Positions 53,009-62,215 are shown, counted from the stretch's first letter. The stretch: DNA of 64,000 bases from CAWJMN01 sp963844055 (GCA_963844055.1 CAWJMN010000001.1:3782001-3846000), one strand, 5' to 3'. Notes: a model not told the origin generated them from the sequence alone. A program made the numbers and translations.

Positions 53009-53496
53009 CGCTGCACGAGCTACTACCAGACATCGACACGTGGGACATCAAAATCCAAGCATCCGATGTCTCAGACGAATCGGTTCAAAAGGCAAGCCAA
53101 GGCTGGTACTCTGCCCACGAGATCGAACGGGGCATGACACGAGAACGCCTCAATAAGTTTTTCACGTCCGAAAAAGAGGGATGGCGTGTCAAGCCCGAGA
53201 TTCGCGGCCTCGTTCAGTTCGAACGCCGCAACCTGCTAGAGCCATTTCGCATGATTGGCCCGTTTGATATCGTCCTTTGCCGCAATGTGGCGATCTACTT
53301 CACGCTTCCAGCTCGCTCCGATGTCTTCCTGAGAATGTGCGAAGTGATGAATCCCAATGGCTATCTGCTGGTAGGTTGCCAAGAGTCGCTAACAGACATC
53401 CATCCACGATTCGTTCCACAGATGCATTGTCGCGGTGTCTTCTATCAGCCCAACATGCCTGCTCCGGTCGGCCCTTACGCCTTTCCGAAGTACTAA
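52783..53496 (+). CDS. cheR: CheR chemoreceptor methyltransferase, main part (frameshifted gene)
   Basis: About 237 residues in the -1 frame relative to ATG 52631. It holds the CheR_N end and the SAM-binding methyltransferase domain: TTHETLFFRDNGPF, IWSAACSTGQEPYSIAM, IQASDVSDESVQKA, DIVLCRNVAIYF and GYLLVGCQESL. Apart from the frame change it looks fully functional and would methylate the receptor glutamates that CheB demethylates. An ORF start at 52759 is unlikely to be a real start. Confidence 0.9.
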   Translation, partial: RKARYATDRKLQSEIIDAITTHETLFFRDNGPFEALKHKIIPDLLNSKEKSIFPKKIRIWSAACSTGQEPYSIAMTLHELLPDIDTWDIKIQASDVSDESVQKASQGWYSAHEIERGMTRERLNKFFTSEKEGWRVKPEIRGLVQFERRNLLEPFRMIGPFDIVLCRNVAIYFTLPARSDVFLRMCEVMNPNGYLLVGCQESLTDIHPRFVPQMHCRGVFYQPNMPAPVGPYAFPKY

Positions 53497-53501
53497 AACT
53501 T

Positions 53502-56039
53502 TTACTCGCAAGCAATCGCTTCCAGCAACTTAAGCTGGCTTGCGCGCCGACCCGGAATCCAGGCCGCCAAAACGACCACCACTAGGCCGACGGCCATGTT
53601 GGTAAAGACCAGGACGTACTGCAGATGAAATTCCACGGCATGTCCCAGCAGTGGCTCATTGATGCAGTGAATCATCCAAGCCACCATGATGCCGGCCAGG
53701 CCTCCCACAACAACGCCAATCGTTCCCAGTAGCAATGCTTCTGCCAGGATCAAACGGCCAATCTGCGTCGGTGTCATTCCAATAATGCGCAGAAGTCCCA
53801 GTTCACGCGTTTGCTCAAGCACGCTCATCATGAGAGTATTGGCGATCCCAAAGCCCCCAACAACAAAGCCAATTCCCATCAAGGCCCAAAGCGATGCCAC
53901 CACCGCATTGGCCGATTGGTTGACCATCTGCCGCATCGCCAAAACCGAAGTCAACGTCACCGGATACTCCTCGGTCATCGCTTGAAGCTCCGGCACTACT
54001 TCATCGGCAAACGTTTCGCCCTTCAGTTCCACCACGTAGTAGTCCGGCTTTCCGGTCTCTAGTCGCCCAGCGGCCTGGTCCCACTGCATAACCAGCGTCA
54101 TTCCGCCAAAGTTATAGTCACTGGCAACTCCAACGCACGCCACTTCTATTGCTTTGCCACTCGCTTCCAGTCGCAAATGATCGCCTGCCTTCTTGTTCAG
54201 TTTCTGGGCGAGGCCACTTCCCATGACGACGCCCCCCTGCTGCAGTCCTTGCCGAACTTCCTTGTCATCACTTCCTGCGGAGAGTCGCAGTGGCAACGCC
54301 CCTTCGCTCGGAAACTCGGCCACTTGGCAAGATGCTGGCTGACCATCGACTTTGACACTAACAAAACTGATAAGGCGCACTGACTGCACCCCATTCATTT
54401 CGATCACTTGTTGACGAATCGGGTCCTCGTCAGGCAAATATCCTTCATCCGTATCCGCACTCTCGATTCGTGCAAGCAGGAAATCTCCGCTCAAGGTTTG
54501 GGCGATCCAGGCACGCACATCGGCAACATTACTTTGAATCGCATTCCCCATGCCAACACTGTTCGCCACAGCAACAATTAGCACGCCTACCGTCAATGCA
54601 GTACGCGTCCCTCTTCGCAGCAACTGCTCCGCCCCCATTTGCGCCGTGAATTGCCAGCGTGATGGGATGACTAGCGCAACCCCACGAATCATCGGCACAA
54701 AAAAGACGGGGACCCAAACCACAAACGCAATCATCATCAAAAGCCCTGCTCCCACGGCCAATTCAGGCGGGATCAGGCGATAGGTAACACCCCAGAGGAT
54801 GCTCCCTGCAGAAAGCCAAATCAATAGTCCCACGATCCCAGCCACCACCGGAAAATGATCCCCCGAGGCATCATCCAAATCTTGCAGACCTTCTAGAGGC
54901 GACACTCCAAAAGCTTGCCGCGCAGGCAACCAAGCGGCAAAAAGCGGAACCAAGGGCCCCACCACACACACAATCAATAGCGACTCGGCCGAAAATGTCA
55001 CTTCGGGAATCGGTGCATCCAGAAGCTCCTGCATACCAAAAGACAACAGCCGTGCCACCACGAGGCCGGCTGGTATCCCCATTGCCGTCCCCAAAATACC
55101 AAATAGTCCACCCTCCCACAGCAACAGCCGGCTGATCTGCGTTTGGGTGCACCCCAAACAGCGCAAGATCGCCAACTGCTTGCGACGTTCGGTAAAGTTC
55201 ATCCGCATCGTATTGAGGATGATCAGTGCGGCCATTCCCAGTGACAAAGCCGTGGCAAACTGCAATGCAATCTCACCACTTTTGAGCATCTCTTCCGCAA
55301 GGGCCATTCGCCCTGCCGCGACTTCCGCCACCAATTGGCTGGGCAGTACCTGGGACAACTGTGCAAGCGCCGCTTCACGTTGACGATTCCCCTCAAAGAC
55401 ATAGCGAACCTTGTTCACTTCGCCAGCAGCCTCAAACCACTGCTGCAGCGACGACAGACGAGCGATGATGGTTGCATGTTCCGAAAAGGGAGCAACCGTT
55501 TTTGCCTCAAACGTTCCGCTGACCGTCACCTTTACACGACGCCCCCGTGTGCCGCGTCCTACAAGCATGAAGGCCTGGCCTCCTACCGAAATTCCATACT
55601 GCTTTGCCAATTCGGCTTCCAGCAGTACTTCATTTTCCTGCGTCGGAAGAGTACCCTCCTGCACAGCAAACCCCGGAAACTTCTGCAGTGCTTCTAGATC
55701 GGTTCCCAGCACCATTAGCTTGGCCCGCTTCCCCTCCAACCTGGCCAGCGTCCCACGAAAGAGGAGCGGCAACACGGTAACGGGCTTTGTCCCTTCCGTC
55801 AAAGGTGTTAAACGATCGCCAAAATCTGGCGACATGGAACCGCCCGCTTTGGGCAGTACTTCCAGCGAAGGTGGCCCTTCCAGTTCCGTCGACAGATTGC
55901 GATAGGCAGACCGAGAAGACTTCGCAGCGAGTAGCACTCCCATTAATGTCGCCACGGCAATGGCCACGCTCAGCGCCGTCAACAATGCTCGTCCTGGTCG
56001 AGAAAGCCATTCGTGCAGGATCAAATGGAGCAAGTTCAT
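53502..56039 (-). CDS. FtsX/MacB-type ABC transporter permease
   Basis: 845 residues. An N-terminal TM helix (LTALSVAIAVATLMGVLLA), a MacB-PCD-like periplasmic domain (about 35-225), three TM helices with an FtsX domain (about 245-360), further TM helices, a second periplasmic core domain (about 500-690) and a final FtsX domain with three TM helices (VVASLWALMGIGFVVGGFG etc.). The duplicated FtsX arrangement fits LolC/E- or MacB-like type VII permeases that move lipoproteins, lipids or peptides out of the membrane rather than classical import. ATG overlaps the ATPase stop (ATGA), so the two subunits are coupled. Confidence 0.93.
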   Translation of the reverse strand: MNLLHLILHEWLSRPGRALLTALSVAIAVATLMGVLLAAKSSRSAYRNLSTELEGPPSLEVLPKAGGSMSPDFGDRLTPLTEGTKPVTVLPLLFRGTLARLEGKRAKLMVLGTDLEALQKFPGFAVQEGTLPTQENEVLLEAELAKQYGISVGGQAFMLVGRGTRGRRVKVTVSGTFEAKTVAPFSEHATIIARLSSLQQWFEAAGEVNKVRYVFEGNRQREAALAQLSQVLPSQLVAEVAAGRMALAEEMLKSGEIALQFATALSLGMAALIILNTMRMNFTERRKQLAILRCLGCTQTQISRLLLWEGGLFGILGTAMGIPAGLVVARLLSFGMQELLDAPIPEVTFSAESLLIVCVVGPLVPLFAAWLPARQAFGVSPLEGLQDLDDASGDHFPVVAGIVGLLIWLSAGSILWGVTYRLIPPELAVGAGLLMMIAFVVWVPVFFVPMIRGVALVIPSRWQFTAQMGAEQLLRRGTRTALTVGVLIVAVANSVGMGNAIQSNVADVRAWIAQTLSGDFLLARIESADTDEGYLPDEDPIRQQVIEMNGVQSVRLISFVSVKVDGQPASCQVAEFPSEGALPLRLSAGSDDKEVRQGLQQGGVVMGSGLAQKLNKKAGDHLRLEASGKAIEVACVGVASDYNFGGMTLVMQWDQAAGRLETGKPDYYVVELKGETFADEVVPELQAMTEEYPVTLTSVLAMRQMVNQSANAVVASLWALMGIGFVVGGFGIANTLMMSVLEQTRELGLLRIIGMTPTQIGRLILAEALLLGTIGVVVGGLAGIMVAWMIHCINEPLLGHAVEFHLQYVLVFTNMAVGLVVVVLAAWIPGRRASQLKLLEAIACE

Positions 56040-56719
56040 ACGCCGGCCGCCTGATCAAGCAACCCATCGCGCACATGGACACAGCGATCCGCCCGCGCCG
56101 CGACTTCGGGATCGTGCGTCACAATGATGACCGTTTGATTGTCCTCATGCACACACCGCCGCAGCAGTTCGACAATCAGCTTTCCATTGGCAGAGTCCAA
56201 CGCCCCAGTTGGCTCATCTGCCAAAATCACTGCTGGCCGAATGACCAGGGCCCTAGCAATCGCCACCCGCTGCTGCTCTCCACCCGACATCTGGCTGGGC
56301 TTGTTGGCGCTGCGGTGATCAATCGCCACCGACTTCATGGCTTGCTGAGCCCGCTCTAAAGCCTCGCGACGACTGACACCATCAATCAAAAGTGGTAACG
56401 CCACATTCTCCAAGGCAGAAAGCGTAGGAAGCAAATTGATCTTTTGAAAGACAAAGCCAATCCGGCGTCGACGCAAAATACTGCGGGCATGATCATCCAG
56501 CGCACCCAGATCAACCCCTTCCAGAAGTACGGTGCCAGATGTCGGCGGCTCAATCCCTCCCAGCAAATGCAGCAGCGAACTTTTCCCCGATCCGGAAGGC
56601 CCCATGATGGCCAGCAACTCTCCCGCCTGCACCTGCAAAGTCACTCCGCGCAGCGCCTCATGACTGACGCCCCCTACCCCAAACCGCTTACGTACATCAC
56701 AGGCTTCAATCAAAGGCAT
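56036..56719 (-). CDS. ABC transporter ATPase, LolD/MacB type
   Basis: 227 residues. Walker A GPSGSGKSS, Q loop FVFQKINLLPTLSALENV, signature MSGGEQQRVAIARAL, Walker B VILADEPTGALD and the H-loop IIVTHDPEVA are all present, with the LolD/MacB-type spacing. It drives the coupled FtsX-like permease. The cargo is unknown; the neighbouring glycosyltransferase and acyltransferase-like genes suggest a glycolipid or lipoprotein, but they are separated by a 138-bp gap. Confidence 0.95.
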   Translation of the reverse strand: MPLIEACDVRKRFGVGGVSHEALRGVTLQVQAGELLAIMGPSGSGKSSLLHLLGGIEPPTSGTVLLEGVDLGALDDHARSILRRRRIGFVFQKINLLPTLSALENVALPLLIDGVSRREALERAQQAMKSVAIDHRSANKPSQMSGGEQQRVAIARALVIRPAVILADEPTGALDSANGKLIVELLRRCVHEDNQTVIIVTHDPEVAARADRCVHVRDGLLDQAAGV

Positions 56720-56857
56720 AAATTCAGGTCAACCTCGTCTACTCGCATCTCTAAACAGCAGTCGCCAAACTGCACCCCCGTACGCCTTAATAGACCGCGT
56801 ACCCCACGGTTTACACAACGGCAGTTTAGTCCTGTCGCCAAGCCGCTTTATCCCTCG

Positions 56858-57664
56858 CTACAACGACTTAGCATGCTCACCAGGGGCAAGCTGTTTTTGC
56901 TCCAGCACTTGCTTATAGGGAACATAGGCTTCTAGTCGTATATCCCACGGCCCCTTAATCCAGTACCGAACCCCACGCCAGTCGACTTTTCGCAGCACAA
57001 AAACCGAAAAAAGTGCCGACGTATAGATCACCTGGGTTAGCATCAACATCGGAAACAGACGCAGGATGGTGGAGGTCGTCATCCAGTGCGTTGGCTCACG
57101 GCGATGAGCCACCACCCTGCGTACTGACCATTCCAGCAATGCCAGCATTGGAAGCAGGGCCACTTGATAAAACGCCACACTTCCCAGAAGCACGCCGGCT
57201 GGCCACCATTTTCCTACTGCCAAGCAGACGCATCCCAGCACCAATGTGGTCAGCGGAACAAAGGCGGTTAAGATGCCATGGACGGCCACCATGTCAAACC
57301 GTGGATGATAGAGCCTCGCCAAAAGCAGCTGCCGCTGTACCCAGTTAAAAAAACCACCGATGTCGCACGTCTCTCGGTTGACCATCATCAGGGAAGGGAC
57401 AAACCCAACACGATAGCCCCCCTTCTTTAGCTGCGACGCCGTCATCGTGTCTTCGGCAAATGCATGTTGCCAGCAATGCACCAGGTTCGACTTTAAAACG
57501 GCGTCCACTTTGATCGCCAGGGTGCCCCCCCAAGCAATCTGATAAAGGTACATCTGTGGAACTGCCGCAGAGTTCCACAAGTAACGCACCATCGAACCGG
57601 CATCAGCCTGTGGGGGCATGTACCAGCGATTTCCCGTGGCCGCACCGATCCCCGGTTCCGACAA
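56858..57664 (-). pseudogene. C-terminal part of a frameshifted family-2 glycosyltransferase
   Basis: About 268 residues in the +1 frame from about 57664. It begins LSEPGIGAATGNRWYMPP, the acceptor-site part of a membrane GT2, then the EDTMTASQLKKGGYRVGFVP block (catalytic base region), WVQRQLLLARLYHP (Q/RxxRW-like) and four TM helices. Its start TTG has no ribosome-binding site. With the N-terminal half it makes one transferase of about 430 residues, similar to glycosyltransferases involved in membrane glycolipid synthesis. Confidence 0.8.
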
Positions 57665-58148
57665 TTTGGTCGCTGAGCTCCCTCAGCCATGTCAAATGGG
57701 GAATCGTATCCGCATCCAGCTGCGCAATAAACTCCGTCTTTACATCACGCAGGCTAAAGGCCTGTGCCAAGCTACTGCACTTCAGGCTACAAGTGGAAAG
57801 CGGGCTTTCTAGTGGAATCATCCGGACATTCTTGGCATGCAAACGCTCAATCACTTCGGCCGCAACCTGCCAAGCAGGATCGTCTCGGTGATCCACCAAA
57901 ATCAGCAGCTCATAGTGCGGGTAATCCTGTCGCAGCACTTGCTCGATACACCGCGGCAAGAAGGGATCACTTCCTCGCAGGCAAAGGATCACCGTGGCTG
58001 GCGGGCAATGTTCATCCTCTAGCAGCTTTACCTGATCCCGCCCCAGCGCTCGCACAAAAATCAGCACCACCAACATTTGGGAAAGCACCAAAACCGCCAG
58101 TGAAATAGCGCAGCCCCAAGCAACTTGATCTAGCAGTTCACCTGACAA
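57603..58148 (-). CDS. family-2 glycosyltransferase, N-terminal part (frameshifted gene)
   Basis: Begins at ATG 58148 with a TM helix (GCAISLAVLVLSQMLVVLIFV) and a GT-A fold: VILCLRGSDPFLPRCIEQVLRQDYPHYELLIL, split VILCLRGSDPFL and QVLRQDYPHYELL, then the metal-binding DAD motif in AQLDADTIPHLTWL. The frame goes wrong after LSDQIVG; the +1 frame gives LSEPGIGAATGNRW, so one base is apparently inserted near 57660-57672. It lies 30 bp after the acyltransferase-like gene. The product sugar-lipid is unknown. Confidence 0.85.
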   Translation of the reverse strand: MSGELLDQVAWGCAISLAVLVLSQMLVVLIFVRALGRDQVKLLEDEHCPPATVILCLRGSDPFLPRCIEQVLRQDYPHYELLILVDHRDDPAWQVAAEVIERLHAKNVRMIPLESPLSTCSLKCSSLAQAFSLRDVKTEFIAQLDADTIPHLTWLRELSDQIVGTGDRCGHGKSLVHAPTG

Positions 58149-58178
58149 ACGTTCGTCCCCTCGTATGGAATCGCGTAC

Positions 58179-59564
58179 TTATTCCTGCGAATCACCGCAA
58201 GTAATCCTCAGCTGCTTCACATAGGCATCTAGCAATGCCTTGGCCTGCTCCGCAGTTACCTGGTGAGAATCGAAATGCATCGCGATCCCCAGCCGTCCTG
58301 CATAGATATTCACCACAAAGGAAGCCTGTGTTAGTGGTCGCAGGGGTGCAAGAGCATTCATTTCCTTCAGCCGCAAATTTCCAACCACAAGTTCATCATC
58401 CACTTGCGGCAAATCCATCCGCGAAAAAGGTTCGCCCAGATTAGATAACACCGTGGTACAGCGACAGTCCCCGGCTTTGGTCATCATCGGGATCCCACCC
58501 CAGATCCAGCGAGTAACCCGCAGTGCAAAAATCAGCGTTAGCCCCAGCCGTCGATTCTTAATGAGCTGCATTTGATCCGAAATCGTTCGCAGCAGCTTTT
58601 GGGAATCCTGCAACTCTTCGGTTTTACGATCCAAAAACACCATGCTTACAATGTTGCAGGCCGAGACATCACGATCCTTGGTCTCGCGCAGGTTCATCGG
58701 AACGCTCAGGCGAATGTAAGGCGCACTCTCTGCGATCCCATGTTCATCGCGCCACGCTTTCACTGCCAGAAACATATCACGCAGCAACAAATCATTGACT
58801 GTAACGCGTGCCTCTTTAGCAACGGCACGCAACTTCGTGAATTGGTCCGCAGAAAGCTCGGTCGTCACAGCGGCCGGAAAGTCCGGAGAGATTTGCGCAG
58901 GAATCTTGCTCGCCGTTGCGGAAATCAGTGGCCCGGTCCGATGGAACAAAAACTCCACCGCACCAACCAGCCCCGTCAATTGAGCCGGCAACATCTGTAG
59001 CCAGCTACGTAGAGTCAGGCCAAAACTGCCACGGTCGGCAAGCTTCGCCGGCGCATATTCCTTGAGCGCCCGTCCCTTCCCTCGCATCTCTTGACCGCAG
59101 GCCAAGTGGTAAAGGTGCATCCAGTCGCGCAAAAAAGACATCGTACCCACACCATCCACACTGGCATGATGCAGATGGAACGTCACCGAGCTTTCCCCGT
59201 TTCCTTTTTGCACCCATGCCCGAACGCCTGGCCCCTCCCCTAGATCCAAAAAGGGGGTGTGCGGCCATTTTTCTGTCGCGTCATCCCCCTCTACCCAAAT
59301 GAAGGACGGCGCAGAATCGGTCGACTCCCATCGCCAATGCTTAAACAGGCCTCCCAGTCCGCGATGCGGCCGCAGACGCGCTCGCAACAGCGGATGCCGT
59401 TCCAAAGCAGCCCCCCAGGCCTGTTCCCAGGGCTGACGCTGAATCTCGCCCGTAAAACGTAGGCGAATGTGAATGCTCATCGGGTACTGTGGCCGGTCGT
59501 CGGCCAACATGTACTCTTCGAACGCTTCAGCAGGGAGTACAAGTTGATCCACAGGGGCACTCAC
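58179..59564 (-). CDS. condensation-domain-like acyltransferase
   Basis: 461 residues from GTG 59564, chosen because GAGAGG lies upstream (a TTG at 59582 is an alternative). The catalytic HHxxxDG motif is present as LHHASVDGVG in the first third, followed by a second half with NDLLLRDMFLAV and a DFG-like NLGEPFSRMDLP. The pattern fits chloramphenicol-acetyltransferase-like condensation enzymes of the wax-ester/DGAT or polyketide-associated acyltransferase group. It probably joins an acyl chain to a hydroxyl, but neither substrate can be read. It is read just before the glycosyltransferase on the same strand, so a small lipid- or glycolipid-modifying pair is plausible. Confidence 0.78.
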   Translation of the reverse strand: MSAPVDQLVLPAEAFEEYMLADDRPQYPMSIHIRLRFTGEIQRQPWEQAWGAALERHPLLRARLRPHRGLGGLFKHWRWESTDSAPSFIWVEGDDATEKWPHTPFLDLGEGPGVRAWVQKGNGESSVTFHLHHASVDGVGTMSFLRDWMHLYHLACGQEMRGKGRALKEYAPAKLADRGSFGLTLRSWLQMLPAQLTGLVGAVEFLFHRTGPLISATASKIPAQISPDFPAAVTTELSADQFTKLRAVAKEARVTVNDLLLRDMFLAVKAWRDEHGIAESAPYIRLSVPMNLRETKDRDVSACNIVSMVFLDRKTEELQDSQKLLRTISDQMQLIKNRRLGLTLIFALRVTRWIWGGIPMMTKAGDCRCTTVLSNLGEPFSRMDLPQVDDELVVGNLRLKEMNALAPLRPLTQASFVVNIYAGRLGIAMHFDSHQVTAEQAKALLDAYVKQLRITCGDSQE

Positions 59565-59712
59565 ACCAAGACAGCCTCTCAAAACCGGTCGATCGACCGG
59601 CAGCAGGTTTGTGAAGACACGTGCTACGCATTACCATAACAGGCCGTGCTGCAAGATACCACCAACAGCGACCAACCCCACAATACAATCGTCTATAGGA
59701 GTGCCTAGATCC

Positions 59713-60279
59713 ATGAAAAAGGTTTTGCTCCCCCTCGGTGACGCAACCGAAGCACTTGATACTTTTTATCCGTTTTTTCGCTTGCAAGAGGCTGGGTTTG
59801 AGGTGGTCGTCGCGGGGCCTGAAGCACGGCTCTACCATACGGTCCTGCATGAAATTCCGCCGGATAGCAGCATTCCTTGGGACATCACCCAAGAACGCCC
59901 CGGCTATTTCATCAAGGCCACCGTAGCTTTTCGGGATTGTCGCAGCGAGGATTTTGCCGGGGTCTTCATCTCTGGCGGCCGTGCCCCGGAATATCTGCGC
60001 TACGATCAGGACTTGCTGCGATTCATTCGCGAAATTGCCGCGGCGGGCAAGCCCATTGCCAGCGTTTGCCACGGCGTAGAAATCTTGACGGCCGCACAAA
60101 TCAGCGATGGTAAGAAGGTGACCACCGTCGCCAAATGCAAACTCGACGTGGAGCAAGGCGGAGCGACCTATGTCAACCAAGCCGTTGTGGTCGATGGGAC
60201 GCTCGTCTCTTCGCGCACTTGGCACGATAATGCGCCGCTGATGCGGGAATTCTTGAAGCTACTGGGCCCCGCAACTTAA
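59713..60279 (+). CDS. DJ-1/PfpI family protein
   Basis: 188 residues from ATG 59713, which has a good AGGAG site. The nucleophile motif ASVCHGVEIL has Cys119, and the acidic ATEALDTFYP carries the Glu of the family. It is a paralogue of the gene at 1431-1970, sharing the fold but little else: the regions around residues 40-70 (HEIPPDSSIPWDITQERPGYFIKAT) differ clearly. It is convergent with a DtxR-type gene 23 bp away. Substrate unknown (aldehyde or protease-like activities occur in the family). Confidence 0.93.
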   Translation: MKKVLLPLGDATEALDTFYPFFRLQEAGFEVVVAGPEARLYHTVLHEIPPDSSIPWDITQERPGYFIKATVAFRDCRSEDFAGVFISGGRAPEYLRYDQDLLRFIREIAAAGKPIASVCHGVEILTAAQISDGKKVTTVAKCKLDVEQGGATYVNQAVVVDGTLVSSRTWHDNAPLMREFLKLLGPAT

Positions 60280-60299
60280 TCAGTCGAACCGATGAAGAC

Positions 60300-60971
60300 C
60301 TAGGCTCGGTTGGCTTCCACATCCACAATGATTTGTTTTGCAAGCTGCTGAGCCAAAGGAATCACTTTCCCTTCGACTTCCACTTCCCAAACATCCGCCT
60401 GAGTTCGAACTTCTCGCAAAGTTCCGCTGGCACCAATACGTAGTCCCACGTTGCTCAAAAACCGAAGGAAGTCAGGCGTTTGATCGCTTACGCGCATCAC
60501 ACGAAACCCAGCGGGTGGCGAGAGGTCGGCCAGCGTCAGGCCAACGGCATGAGCAATCGTTCCATCCGCCTTAGGAATCGGGTCGCCATGCGGATCGACT
60601 TTGGGATAGCCCAGATAGTCATCCATCCGATCGACGAGCAAGTCGCTGACCGCATGCTCTAGCACTTCCGCTTCGGCATGCACTTCATCCCACGACAACT
60701 TCAGGGTCTGCACCAAAAACAACTCGATCAGCCGATGTCGCCGGACCACGCGTAACGCCAAAAGTCGCCCCGCGTCCGTCAACCTCGCCCCCTCGTAGGG
60801 GGCATACAGCGCAAGCCCTGCCTCGCTCAGCGTCTTGAGCATGCTCGTAACGCTGCCGGGAGAAACTCCTAGCGACTCAGCCAACTTTCCGGTCGGAGCG
60901 GCCGAAAAATGGTGCTCCGCACAAAGCCGGTAAATCGCTTTGACGTAATTTTCGATGGTCAGGCTTGGCAC
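60300..60971 (-). CDS. DtxR/MntR-family metal-dependent regulator
   Basis: 223 residues starting with GTG 60971. N-terminal winged helix (ENYVKAIYRLCAEHHFSAAPTGKLAESLGVSPGSVTSMLKTL, read in parts), then the DtxR dimerisation/metal domain: RLIELFLVQTLKLSWDEVHAEAEVLEHAVSD with the conserved Glu/His/Cys positions, and a C-terminal FeoA-like SH3 domain (TLADLSPPAGFRVMRV). These proteins repress metal-uptake genes when loaded with Fe2+ or Mn2+. It is divergent from mch, with a 218-bp spacer that may hold a shared regulatory region, though no clear palindrome was seen. Confidence 0.93.
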   Translation of the reverse strand: MPSLTIENYVKAIYRLCAEHHFSAAPTGKLAESLGVSPGSVTSMLKTLSEAGLALYAPYEGARLTDAGRLLALRVVRRHRLIELFLVQTLKLSWDEVHAEAEVLEHAVSDLLVDRMDDYLGYPKVDPHGDPIPKADGTIAHAVGLTLADLSPPAGFRVMRVSDQTPDFLRFLSNVGLRIGASGTLREVRTQADVWEVEVEGKVIPLAQQLAKQIIVDVEANRA

Positions 60972-61189
60972 GCTTCAAAATTCCTTCTGAAAAAGCTAAG
61001 CAACATTATAGGCACTCGCTGCAACTCTTCCCATCGGCCCATTGCAGATTCAGCTCGCCACGTGGATCATCGTACGGACGTTATGATAAGGGAAATCGTC
61101 TGCCAGGCGCAAGACTATTCTGCCGGCACCGAGAAGCCCTCCTCACGATATCGTTACCTTCCGTATCCATTTTAGATTTGGCGACGTTC

Positions 61190-62155
61190 ATGCTTTCCCT
61201 CAATGAAGCTGCATGGCAAATTTGCGATCAACTGGCAGCGCAAGCAGGCCTACTTCAACTTCAGGTTTCGTCAGGCCCTTTAGGTGCCCGGCTGATTGAC
61301 TGCGGCGTGAAAGCACCGGGCGGGCTTGAAGCAGGGCGTCGCGTAGCCGAGATTTGCTTGGCCGGACGTGCCCAAGTCGACCTCACCTACGCGCCGGACG
61401 GTATCTGGCCAGGACCACAAGTCACGATCCGTTCCGATTGGCCCGTGACGGCCTGCATGTCCAGCCAGTACGCCGGCTGGATGTTGCAAGCCGAAAAGTA
61501 CTTTGCCATGGGAAGTGGTCCCATGCGAGCCGCAGCCGGTCGAGAAAAGATATTCACTGATGTTCCGCCCGAGCCCGGCGCTCGCCGTGTGGTTGGTTTT
61601 CTAGAAACCAGTGCACTACCTCCCGAAGCCGTCATCGCCAACATCGCCAGCAGCTGCAATGTTTCCGGAGAGAACATTACGCTGGTCCTGGCCCGTACCG
61701 CCTGCCTTGTAGGAAGCGTTCAGGTAGTGGCGCGCGTGGTAGAGACTGCGCTTCACAAACTGCATGAACTGGGCTTCCCTCTAGAGAACATCGAGTCTGC
61801 CATGGGACAGGCGCCGCTCCCTCCCGTTGCCAAAAATGATGCGGCCGCCATCGGCTGGACCAACGACGCCGTGCTATACGGTGGTGCCGTCTCACTATAC
61901 GTTCGCTGCGATGACGCGGAACTTGTCAAACTTGGTCCCCAAGTCCCCAGCTGTGCTTCGCGAGATTTTGGCGAGCCCTTTGGCGACATTTTCAAGCGTT
62001 ACGAATACAACTTCTACAAGATCGACCCTCTGCTATTCAGTCCGGCAATGGTCACTTTCCACAATTTAAATACCGGCAAAACCCATCGTTTTGGCGGGCT
62101 ACGTGGCGACATTCTGGCTAGTTCTTATGGACTGGGTTCAGCACGTCCCTCGTAA
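61190..62155 (+). CDS. mch: methenyltetrahydromethanopterin cyclohydrolase
   Basis: 321 residues from ATG 61190 (MLSLNEAAWQI), with GCGAC before it rather than a clean site; the longer frame from 60965 is not needed. The motifs GxxxxGRRVAEICLAGRAQVDLTYAP, VTACMSSQYAGWMLQ, MGSGPMRA and GQAPLPPVAKNDAAAIGWTNDAVLYGG are those of Mch. It hydrates the methenyl bridge of 5,10-methenyl-H4MPT in the C1 oxidation/reduction pathway that planctomycetes and methylotrophs share with archaea. The next gene (RimK-like) probably acts in the same coenzyme pathway. Confidence 0.96.
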   Translation: MLSLNEAAWQICDQLAAQAGLLQLQVSSGPLGARLIDCGVKAPGGLEAGRRVAEICLAGRAQVDLTYAPDGIWPGPQVTIRSDWPVTACMSSQYAGWMLQAEKYFAMGSGPMRAAAGREKIFTDVPPEPGARRVVGFLETSALPPEAVIANIASSCNVSGENITLVLARTACLVGSVQVVARVVETALHKLHELGFPLENIESAMGQAPLPPVAKNDAAAIGWTNDAVLYGGAVSLYVRCDDAELVKLGPQVPSCASRDFGEPFGDIFKRYEYNFYKIDPLLFSPAMVTFHNLNTGKTHRFGGLRGDILASSYGLGSARPS

Positions 62156-62215
62156 TCTCTCCCCAACGGCTCTCTAGCATTCATCCAATTTTCCCCAGCA
62201 AACGGAACCCATCGC

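Noticed and set aside
61082..61087. TATGAT as a -10 box for mch
   Set aside because: No matching -35 at 16-18 bp; kept only as a vague possibility.
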